Source of the DNA: Candidatus Aminicenantota bacterium
GTDB lineage: Bacteria > Acidobacteriota > Aminicenantia > S016-38
Length of the DNA: 7,174 bases
Assembly: GCA_021161165.1 (NCBI GenBank)
Contig: JAGHBF010000062.1
Location: 1 to 7,174, forward strand
Reading direction: 5' to 3'
The translations under genes were made by a program, and so were the position numbers. Every line of letters starts with the position of its first letter. The stretch's first letter is position 1. The notes beneath the pieces were generated by a model that was not told the origin of the DNA, searched no databases, and worked only from the letters and a program-made list of their open reading frames with translations. Positions 1 to 6,426 of this stretch are shown in pieces.

Positions 1-1
1 A

Positions 2-1132
2 CTAAAGGGATTTACTGTTGACATTGGTGGACATCTCTTTCACTTCAGGAATGCAAGGCTTCGTTCTCTTTTCGAAACCCTCATGAAGAACAATTACATC
101 AAAACAAGCAGAAATTCTGTTATATATATAATGGGAAAAATTGTTCCCTATCCATTCCAGGCTAATTTTTATCCCCTACCTCAAAAAGTGAAAATGGAAT
201 GTCTCAGGGATTTTGTTAATGCTTATCATAGCAAAAAAAGAAACCCCAGAAACTTTGAGGAATGGCTTCTTTCAACCTTTGGAGAAGCCATGTGTAGATA
301 CTTCTTCTTCCCTTACAATAGGAAGTTCTGGGGAGTAGACCTTAAAGAAATGTCAGCATTATGGGCAGAATGGGCTATTCCTCGGCCCACCATAGAAGAA
401 ATTTATAATGGCTCCCAGGGAAGGATTATAAAAGGATTGGGCTATAACCCTGAATTTTACTATCCAAAAAAGGATGGAGCTTTTGCATTCTTCAGGAAAT
501 ATTCTCAAGGGATAAAAGTAATAGAAGACTCCGAAGCCATTGAAATAAATACTGAAACAAAAACAGTCATTACAAAAAATGAAAAATTTAAATACGACGT
601 TCTTTTTTCCACCATACCTCTTTTTGAACTTCTAAAAATAATAACGCCCAGGGAGGAAATATTATCGCTGTCTTCTTCAATATTAAAGGCAAACTCTGTA
701 ACTGTTTTTAATATAGGCTTCGAAGGAAAAATTCCTGAATATCATTGGATTTACTTCCCAGAGGAAAAGTTTTCTTTTTATAGGCTGGGGTTTTATTCAA
801 ATTTTTCCAGAAATATGGCTCCAGAAGGTTTTCACTCCCTTTATCTCGAATTTAGCGGAAAGGAAAGAAAAGATTCTGACATGCATGAGGCAATAAAAAC
901 ACTTACAGAATTGGGATTGCTTGAAGGAAAAATTGTTATACACCAGAAAATTTTCCTCCCCTATGCTTATCCTATTCCCACAAGAGAGACTGAACTAATC
1001 AGAGACGGACTGGAGGAATTTTTGAAAAAGAAAGACATCTATATAGCAGGCAGAATGGGTTCTTGGAAATACTTGAGCACAGAAGCTTCTATTCTTGATG
1101 CTGAGCAGGCCGTTAGCAAAGTTAAAGTTTAA
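2..1132 (+). CDS. FAD-dependent oxidoreductase, UDP-galactopyranose mutase / protoporphyrinogen oxidase-like (5' partial)
   Basis: The frame is open from base 2, so the gene enters from the left and the ATG at 83 is internal. The first visible residues, LKGFTVDIGGHLFHFRN, match the early substrate/FAD-proximal 'D-GGH-F' motif of the UDP-galactopyranose mutase / protoporphyrinogen oxidase-like family. A KIVPYPFQ motif follows about 40 residues later. Near the C-terminus YIAGRMGSWKYLSTEASI is the typical final FAD-contacting segment (G-R-x-G-x-W-x-Y) of this group. Visible length is 376 residues; the missing N-terminus should hold the GxGxxG dinucleotide-binding loop, roughly 40-60 residues. 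In this superfamily such proteins often sit in polysaccharide or glycan loci and may act on nucleotide sugars or isoprenoid/porphyrin-type substrates, but the substrate cannot be read here. The gene ends tail-to-tail inside the last codons of the dehydrogenase on the other strand. Superfamily assignment is firm; exact reaction is open. Confidence 0.8.
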   Translation, partial: LKGFTVDIGGHLFHFRNARLRSLFETLMKNNYIKTSRNSVIYIMGKIVPYPFQANFYPLPQKVKMECLRDFVNAYHSKKRNPRNFEEWLLSTFGEAMCRYFFFPYNRKFWGVDLKEMSALWAEWAIPRPTIEEIYNGSQGRIIKGLGYNPEFYYPKKDGAFAFFRKYSQGIKVIEDSEAIEINTETKTVITKNEKFKYDVLFSTIPLFELLKIITPREEILSLSSSILKANSVTVFNIGFEGKIPEYHWIYFPEEKFSFYRLGFYSNFSRNMAPEGFHSLYLEFSGKERKDSDMHEAIKTLTELGLLEGKIVIHQKIFLPYAYPIPTRETELIRDGLEEFLKKKDIYIAGRMGSWKYLSTEASILDAEQAVSKVKV

Positions 1133-2204
1133 ATTCCACTCCCAGTTCGTTACAGATATACTTTATCGTGTCGTAGACTTTGTAATAAAGTGGAACCTCT
1201 TCATTTCGTTCTTTTTCTTTTTCAAATTCCTTTTCTCCGTGTATATAAATTCTGTCTTTACCTTCTGCTTTCGGAGCATTTTTCAGCATTCTTATTATAT
1301 TGTCCATGTTTTCAGAGATTCCTTCTAACCCTATAAACGCATCTGGAGAGATTGCACCAAGGAAATGACAAACATTTGCTGGCTGGCCTTTTTTACCATA
1401 AACATCAGTTCCCCACGCTCCTGAAGAAAATACCCCGGAGAAAATGTCCACAAGCAGAGCCAGTCCATATCCCTTATGGCCACCCGTTAATTCATCAGCT
1501 CCGCCAAGGGGAAGTAACCCTCCTCCTTTTCTTTCGAGAAGGTTCCTCAGGACCCTGGCGGGATCATCGGTAGGTACTCCATTTTCATCTGTAGCCCACA
1601 TTAAAGGAATCTTTTTCCCGAGACGGTTATATACTTCAAGTTTTCCTCTTGGAACAGTAGAAGTAGCCATATCAAGCACAAAAGGTTTTTCGTTCTTAGC
1701 AGGGACAGCAACTGAAATGGGATTTGTTCCAAGCACAGCATCTTTACCAAATGTAGGGATAACAAGTGGAGCAGCATTTGTCATAGAAATTCCTATAAGT
1801 CCTTCCTTAAGAGCCATCATGGAATAATATCCGGCTATTCCATAATGATTAGAATTCCTTATAGTGGCAAAACATAAATAATTCTTCTTTGCTTTTTCTA
1901 TACATTTCTTCATTACCCTGTATGCTACAACCTGTCCCATTCCTGCCCCACCATCAACCACCATGGAAACAGGGGTTTCTTTAACCACAGTTATTTCAGT
2001 TTTTGGATTCATAACTCCATTTCTTATTCCATCCACATATCTCTTCAATCTGGCTACCCCATGAGAATCTATTCCCCTTCTATCGGCAGAAATTAAAACA
2101 TCTGCTATGATCTTTCCATCTTCTTTCGGCACTCCTAATTTTTCAAAAACTTCAACTACTGTTTCAAACAGGTCATCGATTTTCACAGAAATCCATTCCT
2201 GCAT
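1122..2204 (-). CDS. Malate/L-lactate dehydrogenase family protein (Ldh_2-type NAD(P)-dependent oxidoreductase)
   Basis: A complete 360-residue protein, about normal length for the family (roughly 330-360). It belongs to the Ldh_2 / YlbC-type fold, unrelated to classical Rossmann malate or lactate dehydrogenases. Visible hallmarks are DSHGVARL at residues 46-53 with the catalytic-type His48 and Arg52, NSNHYGIAGYY at 117-127 with His120, GTNPIS, the LDMATSTVPRGK cofactor/substrate segment, the PLMWATDENGVPT-DP segment, and GGHKGYGLALLVDIFSGVFSSGA late in the chain. Family members are cytoplasmic and use NAD or NADP to interconvert 2-hydroxy and 2-oxo acids such as malate, lactate, ureidoglycolate, sulfolactate or diketogulonate, so the substrate is not determined. 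The ATG at 2204 is supported by AGGAGG six bases upstream. It follows batE on the same strand but has its own promoter, and it is functionally unrelated to the bat genes as far as can be seen. Its last 11 bp overlap the convergent oxidoreductase. Confidence 0.93.
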   Translation of the reverse strand: MQEWISVKIDDLFETVVEVFEKLGVPKEDGKIIADVLISADRRGIDSHGVARLKRYVDGIRNGVMNPKTEITVVKETPVSMVVDGGAGMGQVVAYRVMKKCIEKAKKNYLCFATIRNSNHYGIAGYYSMMALKEGLIGISMTNAAPLVIPTFGKDAVLGTNPISVAVPAKNEKPFVLDMATSTVPRGKLEVYNRLGKKIPLMWATDENGVPTDDPARVLRNLLERKGGGLLPLGGADELTGGHKGYGLALLVDIFSGVFSSGAWGTDVYGKKGQPANVCHFLGAISPDAFIGLEGISENMDNIIRMLKNAPKAEGKDRIYIHGEKEFEKEKERNEEVPLYYKVYDTIKYICNELGVEFKL

Positions 2205-2210
2205 TTTTTA

Positions 2211-2216
2211 CCTCCT
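2211..2216 (-). promoter_or_regulatory. Shine-Dalgarno site of the dehydrogenase gene
   Basis: AGGAGG on the minus strand lies six bases (TAAAAA) before the ATG at 2204. It is a consensus ribosome-binding site and fixes the start of the Ldh_2 protein. Confidence 0.85.
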
Positions 2217-2220
2217 ATTT

Positions 2221-2242
2221 TAAATTTTACTAAAATTTTACT
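2221..2242 (-). repeat. Tandem 11-bp direct repeat over the -10 region (possible operator)
   Basis: On the minus strand AGTAAAATTT occurs twice in tandem with an 11-bp period (2242-2233 and 2231-2222), about one helical turn. The first copy contains the -10 hexamer TAAAAT and the second covers the predicted start of transcription. The core AAATTT is itself palindromic, so the element also reads as an imperfect AT-only hairpin. Such placement would suit a repressor site, but an AT-rich leader could produce this by chance. Confidence 0.4.
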
Positions 2243-2263
2243 CTTATGAAGGCCGGTTGCCAA
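2235..2263 (-). promoter_or_regulatory. Sigma70-type promoter for the dehydrogenase gene
   Basis: Reading the minus strand, TTGGCA (2263-2258, five of six matches to TTGACA) is followed by exactly 17 bases and then TAAAAT (2240-2235, five of six matches to TATAAT). The spacing is optimal. The predicted transcription start is near 2228, giving a leader of about 24 bases that holds the AGGAGG site. The promoter sits in the only intergenic gap of the window, just after the batE stop codon, so the dehydrogenase can be expressed independently of the bat operon. Spacing and match quality are seen directly; activity is inferred. Confidence 0.62.
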
Positions 2264-2269
2264 ATTCTT

Positions 2270-2911
2270 TTATATAGAAAGAATAAGCCTCAAATTCTGC
2301 CTCTTCATCCATCCACTCCCTCCCCAGGGAGTTTTAACCTTAACCCAGGCTCCCACAACCTTCTCTATTTTCAATTCCACACCTGCTTTTATCTCGCTTA
2401 TTTCAGCCTTACCCCCGGGTTCGTGATAAATATAAGTATTTTTCATAACAACACATACAGCAGGATTTCTATAAGAGTGCCACTGCTTAAAAGAAATATA
2501 AAAAAACAGAATAGAAAAGATGGCAAGGGTTAAAACTAAAATTTTATGGAACTTAAGGATTTTAAATGCGGACAATAACATATAAATGGAAAGAAGTCCA
2601 AACACCACCAGAAACAATACGGCGAAAAGGTCTGGGTTAAAAAACTTCCCTCTTGGATGAAACTTGATAAACTCACTTGAAAGTCCCAATTTCCTTTTCG
2701 CAGTCTTTATGTTTGATTCAGCCTGGAAATCTTCTGGATTTTTCAGGCATGCTATTCGCCACCAGAATATTGCTTCTGGATAATTTCCCTTTTCGTACTC
2801 AATAACTCCTATATTATAAGCAGCATTCCCGGAATGGGTTAAATAGTATTCCTTCACAAGGCTATCCTTCGCCGGATTTAAGACAAAGAGAAGAAGCAAA
2901 ATTAACTTCAT
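2270..2911 (-). CDS. batE: BatE: TPR membrane protein with C-terminal SH3-like domain
   Basis: A 213-residue protein and the last gene of the bat operon. Residues 1-15 form a hydrophobic signal-like segment. A TPR-type helical pair follows at about 26-79 (NAAYNIGVIEYEKGNYPEAIFWW, then an A-x-x-N repeat end). Two membrane helices lie at about 94-117 and 123-141. The last 60 residues (150-209) form a bacterial SH3-like domain with the typical alternation NTYIYHEPGG... AGVELKIEKVVGAWVKVKTPWGGSGWM. This order (signal, TPR, two helices, SH3) is that of BatE in aerotolerance operons. If the N-terminus is exported, the TPR and the SH3 domain both face the periplasm or cell surface, where SH3 domains often bind peptidoglycan or proteins. 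The ATG overlaps the batD stop by 4 bp (ATGA) and is preceded by GAGGAG, so translation is coupled. Family identity rests on architecture and context. Confidence 0.85.
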   Translation of the reverse strand: MKLILLLLFVLNPAKDSLVKEYYLTHSGNAAYNIGVIEYEKGNYPEAIFWWRIACLKNPEDFQAESNIKTAKRKLGLSSEFIKFHPRGKFFNPDLFAVLFLVVFGLLSIYMLLSAFKILKFHKILVLTLAIFSILFFYISFKQWHSYRNPAVCVVMKNTYIYHEPGGKAEISEIKAGVELKIEKVVGAWVKVKTPWGGSGWMKRQNLRLILSI

Positions 2912-4020
2912 TTTCTCCTCGCCAATTCTTCTCTCGCTTTTCTAAGAATTTCCTTTCTCTCTTCAATAGAGTCCTTAAAAGGAGAAAATCTTATGTGGTC
3001 TATTTTTCTTTTTAACTCGCTTTCTTGAGGTATCAACCTGGAAATAGTTTCATAAAATTCTTCCTTTGTTAACCCCTCTAATCTCATGGAAATTTCTTCA
3101 AGTAGTCTGTCGGAGCTTTTTTCTTTTCGGAACATCTTGTCTTTAAATAAGATCACCAAAGAACCAGCCAACAAAAAAGAAAAAACCCCGAAAATAATCC
3201 AGTATACTTTCATTGAAAAAAGAGGAGTATAATCTTCAAATCCTTCTCGGAAACCATAAATTTCTCTTGGATTCCCCTTCGTTTTCCTGCTCATGCTAAA
3301 TGACGGGCTGGATATTATCTTGATTTTTTTGCTTTTAGGGTCAAATACCCTGAAGTAAAAACCTCCGCACGAAATCTTAGTGGACTTGGAAAGATACACA
3401 AATTTCTTTTTCCCCTCCAAGATCCCTTTCTCAAATTTTTTTTCTACGGAAGAACCTACATAAATCAAATCTCCTTTTAGGTCAGCTATTTTTGGAACAG
3501 GTAAGAGGTCAGGATTTCCCTCAACTTCAGCTATTAATTCTATTTTTCCCTCCTCAGGGATTGTCCGTAACGAAAGTTTAACATCCCCAAACCAATCTGC
3601 TCCGGGAGGAAGAGCAAGCACTCTTACACTCAATATATTCCCTTTGACAACATACTCTTTGCCTCTTATAAAAACTCTTGCTTTCCCATCCCCTATTTGC
3701 AGGATACCCGCCCTCTGTGGAAAAAGGGCGAAGGCCCTGACAGAATAAGCCCAGCACCCTCTTTCACCTATATTTAAAAATGTAACTCTCTTCTCAGGTT
3801 TAACTTCCTCCATCCAGAACCCATTAAAGGAGGGAATTCTATCCCAGTTAACCATTTCAGGCCGGGTGGAACAGGCTATCCACGAGGTAAGGATGACTTG
3901 TTGACCCTGATAGACAATCTTTCTGTCCACAGTGTGAAAAAGAACTGGCCTGGAGAATAGAAAAAATATAGGGATTAAAATTACCAGTCCTTTTGAACTG
4001 ATTTTCCCTTTGATTTCCAC
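2908..4020 (-). CDS. batD: BatD-like protein, compact form (exported beta-rich region, one membrane helix, cytoplasmic tail)
   Basis: A 370-residue protein with an N-terminal signal-like segment (hydrophobic about 11-28) and an exported beta-rich region of about 240 residues. One membrane helix lies at 272-292 (VYWIIFGVFSFLLAGSLVILF). A charged helical cytoplasmic tail of about 78 residues contains IDHIRFSPFKD, reminiscent of the RF-P motif near the end of BatD proteins. The beta region begins with RKIVYQGQQVILTSWIACS, the 'G-x-x-V-x-L-x-x-x' Ig-like opening seen in BatD. Typical BatD proteins run to about 550-600 residues, so this one probably lacks one or more beta domains. The start is a GTG at 4020. 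No other start in this frame gives the signal segment, and an in-frame TGA lies upstream. This makes a 40-bp overlap with batC. The Shine-Dalgarno AAGGAGG is unusually far away (13 bases), with a weaker AGGA nearer. It ends in a 4-bp overlap with batE. Confidence 0.8.
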   Translation of the reverse strand: MEIKGKISSKGLVILIPIFFLFSRPVLFHTVDRKIVYQGQQVILTSWIACSTRPEMVNWDRIPSFNGFWMEEVKPEKRVTFLNIGERGCWAYSVRAFALFPQRAGILQIGDGKARVFIRGKEYVVKGNILSVRVLALPPGADWFGDVKLSLRTIPEEGKIELIAEVEGNPDLLPVPKIADLKGDLIYVGSSVEKKFEKGILEGKKKFVYLSKSTKISCGGFYFRVFDPKSKKIKIISSPSFSMSRKTKGNPREIYGFREGFEDYTPLFSMKVYWIIFGVFSFLLAGSLVILFKDKMFRKEKSSDRLLEEISMRLEGLTKEEFYETISRLIPQESELKRKIDHIRFSPFKDSIEERKEILRKAREELARRK

Positions 4021-4508
4021 CTTTTCCTGAAAACCTCCTTTTCCTTCTTTTTGAGGAAATCCATTATAACATCAGGCACCGGGCTTTGAGAAGGAGCTTC
4101 TTTTTCTTCAATCTTCCTTAGCGCAAGTTCAAGATTTATTTTTGCTGGCATGAAGAAAGGATTATGAATTAGGGTTTGTTTGTACTGTTCTATTGCTTCC
4201 TGATACTTTCCCTGACGAAAATAAATATTTCCGAGATTAAAAACGGCTCTATAATCATGGCGATTTTCAAGATATTTCTTAATTTCCCGTTCGGCTTCTT
4301 TATATTCACCAAGCATGTATCTGGCACAACCTATATTATAATGTATCTCTGGAATATCTCTTTTACTTAAGGCCCTTAAATAATAATCAAGGGCTTTTCT
4401 GTATTGACTTTCAGCATACGCCCTGTTCCCCCTTTCCACCAACATTGCAAAGGGGTCGAACCAGTGAAAGAACAATAATAGAGGTATAATCAATACAATT
4501 TTCCTCAT
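3981..4508 (-). CDS. batC: BatC: TPR-repeat protein
   Basis: A 175-residue protein. A short hydrophobic N-terminus (KIVLIIPLLLFFHW) looks like a signal peptide or anchor, so the protein is probably exported or membrane-attached. Three TPR repeats follow at about 23-52 (ERGNRAYAESQYRKALDYYL), 53-86 (EIHYNIGCARYMLGEYKEAE) and 87-120 (AVFNLGNIYFRQGKYQEAIEQY), with the usual G/A-x-x-Y and A-x-x-x-Y spacing. The tail is strongly basic and ends QKDW; a K-D-W ending after a charged linker is a pattern I associate with the TPR proteins of bat operons. TPR domains mediate protein contacts, so BatC is likely to scaffold the VWA proteins encoded just upstream. The ATG overlaps the batB stop codon by 4 bp and has GGAG six bases ahead. 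The 3' end overlaps batD by 40 bp. Confidence 0.87.
   Translation of the reverse strand: MRKIVLIIPLLLFFHWFDPFAMLVERGNRAYAESQYRKALDYYLRALSKRDIPEIHYNIGCARYMLGEYKEAEREIKKYLENRHDYRAVFNLGNIYFRQGKYQEAIEQYKQTLIHNPFFMPAKINLELALRKIEEKEAPSQSPVPDVIMDFLKKKEKEVFRKRWKSKGKSVQKDW
4034..4040 (-). promoter_or_regulatory. Shine-Dalgarno site for batD, inside batC
   Basis: AAGGAGG on the minus strand lies within the batC coding region, 13 bases before the GTG start of batD. The spacing is longer than usual; a weaker AGGA at 4028-4025 is four bases from the start and may share the role. Either would depend on ribosomes already translating batC. Confidence 0.5.
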
Positions 4509-5455
4509 CTTCTGCTCCAGAAAAGACTTAGGGATAAACTTATAAAGAACAGAAAAACGAAAATATACCCTCTGGGAATTGAATATGTAATAAAATGAAA
4601 ACGAGACATCTCCATTGCGCCTTCCAGCACTCTTTTTATAACATCTGTTACAGACACTTCTGTTAATATCAATTCATCTGCATTCAGCCCTGCTGCAAGT
4701 TTCTCTATCTCTTCCTTTCGTAAGGCAGTAATGACTTCTCTGCCCAATGAATCCATTTTAATAGAACCATCTGAAAGCACTATATTCCCACCAGAGGCAG
4801 TACCAACTCCTACAACAAAAGTTTTCACCCCTGATTTACTCAAACTGGCAGCAGTATCTTCCCAGTTTTCCCCGTGAAATTCTCCATCTGTTAGTATTAC
4901 AACAGTTTTGCCTCTTTTGGGAGATTTCTCAATAAGCTTCAGCACCTTCTTCAATGCTGCATTAATATCTGTACCCTGCCTTAAAACATCCGGCTCCAAA
5001 AAATCCAGGATTTTAAGAAATCCCTCCCTTGAAGAGGTAAAAGGAGAAAATATCCTTCCCTCACTGGCAAAGCCAATAAGAGCAAATCTATCATCTCCTC
5101 CGCCCCTTCTTACAATTTCTTCAATGAGGAATTTTGAAATTTTAAGTCTTGAAGGAGAAACATCCTGACACAACATACTGTTGGACAAATCCAGGACAAA
5201 TATAACATCCTTCCCCGAGGATTCCACCTTCTTTCTCCCTTCCCCCCATGTTGGCGAAAGAAGTGCTATACTCAAAAAAATCAGGGCAAACAATAGAAAG
5301 AACTTTCTTAGTAAAGGATATTCCTTTTCCAGCAAGGGAAGATTCCTGGTTTGCTTAAAAATATTCCTCTTTTTCCACCAGAATAATACGTGCAAAACCC
5401 AGAGGACTAAAACAACAGGGACAATCCACCAGAAATTCAAATGTTCGAAACTCAT
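4505..5455 (-). CDS. batB: BatB: membrane-anchored VWA-domain protein
   Basis: A 316-residue protein when started at the ATG at 5455. This start is preferred over an upstream in-frame start at 5533 because AGAGGTG lies five bases before it, it overlaps the batA stop by a single base, and MSFEHLNFWWIVP is the normal BatB N-terminus. Membrane helices lie at about 8-26, 52-67 and 297-313. The VWA domain begins at about 82 and carries a complete MIDAS site: D89-x-S91-x-S93 in VLDLSNSM, T162 in GTDI and D190 in LTDGE. This predicts Mg2+ or Mn2+-dependent ligand binding on the VWA face; with two helices before it, the N-terminus and VWA domain are on the same side, usually assigned to the periplasm. 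Cys96 directly follows the MIDAS loop (NSMLCQDV). It pairs with BatA and is likely to form a complex with the neighbouring TPR and beta-domain proteins. Confidence 0.93.
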   Translation of the reverse strand: MSFEHLNFWWIVPVVLVLWVLHVLFWWKKRNIFKQTRNLPLLEKEYPLLRKFFLLFALIFLSIALLSPTWGEGRKKVESSGKDVIFVLDLSNSMLCQDVSPSRLKISKFLIEEIVRRGGGDDRFALIGFASEGRIFSPFTSSREGFLKILDFLEPDVLRQGTDINAALKKVLKLIEKSPKRGKTVVILTDGEFHGENWEDTAASLSKSGVKTFVVGVGTASGGNIVLSDGSIKMDSLGREVITALRKEEIEKLAAGLNADELILTEVSVTDVIKRVLEGAMEMSRFHFITYSIPRGYIFVFLFFISLSLSLFWSRR

Positions 5456-6426
5456 TATGGCACCTCTGGAATAAAAATCTTCACTAACAGCCAGGTCAAG
5501 AGCAGCAAAAGTATAACGATGTTTATTTCCCAATAAATTGGTTTGTATGTAGAACTTATCTTCACCCTTGTTCTTCTTTTCTCAAGAGAATCTATTTCTT
5601 TAAAAATAGTGCGTAAAGCTATAGGGTCTTCTGCTCTGAAATATTTTCCATTGGTAAGGGAGGCAATTTTTGAAAGAGTATCTTCATCAATACTTACTTT
5701 TCTCTCAATGTATCTGATTCCCACACCGGATTCTATGGGAATTCTGGCCATTCCCCTTTTACCGACACCGATCGTGTAAACTCTTATTCTCGCCTCTTTT
5801 GCCATCATCGCCGCATCAAGAGGAGAAATTTCTCCTCTGTTATTTACTCCATCGGTAAGAAGGATAATCACCCTGGATGACCTGCTGGATTGAAGGTCTG
5901 TCACCGCTTCTACGAGAGCAAGTCCAATAGCTGTCCCATCTTCAATTTCCCCAATACTTAGATTCGTTAGAGAATCTAAAAGAAATTGGTGGTCGAGGGT
6001 TAAGGGGCATATCAAAAGGGGGGCCCCTGCAAAGGCAACGAGTCCTATCCTGTCGGAGACTCTTTTGTTTACAAAATCTTTTATAACTGCTCTCGCAACA
6101 TCAAACCTGTTGCGGGGTGAAAAATCTTCGGCTGCCATTGACCTTGAAACATCCAGCACCATCATTATGTCTATACCCGGGAGATAAACCTCTCTGTACC
6201 TTGAAGCAATGGAAACTTCAGAGGCAGAAAAAATTGCGAGAAAAAGCGAAGTTACAAGTAAAAACTCAGGCAATTTTAACAAATACCTCAAATAAGTGGG
6301 GGTTGAATCCACGTAAAATCTTATATTTCCAAGTCCCAGGGAAGATTTTCTCCTTTTTAAAAGGAAGTAAACCAGGGCAATAAAAATCGGCAACAAAACA
6401 AGGAATTCAGGCCGCTGAAACTTCAT
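5455..6426 (-). CDS. batA: BatA: membrane-anchored VWA-domain protein
   Basis: A 323-residue protein started at the ATG at 6426. A TTG at 6441 would add five basic residues, but it overlaps the ribosome-binding site TTGAGGAG that serves the ATG seven bases downstream, so the ATG is preferred. The architecture is the standard BatA one: membrane helices at about 8-23 and 52-69, a VWA domain from about 85 to 285, and a C-terminal helix at 301-319. The MIDAS site is complete: D92-x-S94-x-S96 in VLDVSRSM, T165 in DGTAIGLAL and D192 in LLTDGVNNRG. Other family marks are DRIGLVAFAG, CPLTLDHQFL and YTIGVGKRG, followed by GKYFRAED. The same residues in BatB show that the two are paralogues. The 5' end overlaps the BatI-like gene by 20 bp and the stop overlaps the batB start by one base. 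Known in Bacteroides fragilis-type loci for aerotolerance; molecular role unresolved. Confidence 0.94.
   Translation of the reverse strand: MKFQRPEFLVLLPIFIALVYFLLKRRKSSLGLGNIRFYVDSTPTYLRYLLKLPEFLLVTSLFLAIFSASEVSIASRYREVYLPGIDIMMVLDVSRSMAAEDFSPRNRFDVARAVIKDFVNKRVSDRIGLVAFAGAPLLICPLTLDHQFLLDSLTNLSIGEIEDGTAIGLALVEAVTDLQSSRSSRVIILLTDGVNNRGEISPLDAAMMAKEARIRVYTIGVGKRGMARIPIESGVGIRYIERKVSIDEDTLSKIASLTNGKYFRAEDPIALRTIFKEIDSLEKRRTRVKISSTYKPIYWEINIVILLLLLTWLLVKIFIPEVP
5461..5467 (-). promoter_or_regulatory. Shine-Dalgarno site deciding the batB start
   Basis: AGAGGTG on the minus strand, five bases (CCATA) before the ATG at 5455, lies in the last codons of batA. No comparable site is needed to invoke the in-frame upstream start at 5533, so the shorter protein is preferred. 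Confidence 0.75.

Noticed and set aside
18..46. TTGACA at 18-23 as a promoter for a gene starting at 83
   Set aside because: No -10-like hexamer lies 16-18 bases on (CACTTC at the 17-base spacing), and the region codes for the conserved motif of the oxidoreductase.
1352..1827. Plus-strand open frames opposite the dehydrogenase
   Set aside because: They are antisense to a clearly conserved enzyme, lack ribosome-binding sites and show no recognisable protein features.
4176..4370. Short plus-strand hydrophobic open frame opposite batC
   Set aside because: Its hydrophobicity comes from the complement of Lys/Glu-rich TPR codons; no ribosome-binding site or family signal.
4140..4440. Apparent repeats within batC
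   Set aside because: They are diverged protein-level TPR repeats, not DNA repeats.
5456..5533. Longer batB start at 5533 adding 26 residues
   Set aside because: The added residues are read through the end of batA in another frame, are not like BatB, and lie upstream of the well-placed AGAGGTG and ATG at 5455.
6017..6028. G/C palindrome AGGGGGGCCCCT in an AT-rich background
   Set aside because: It lies inside batA and encodes the conserved GAPL segment of the VWA domain; no T-tract or other regulatory sign.
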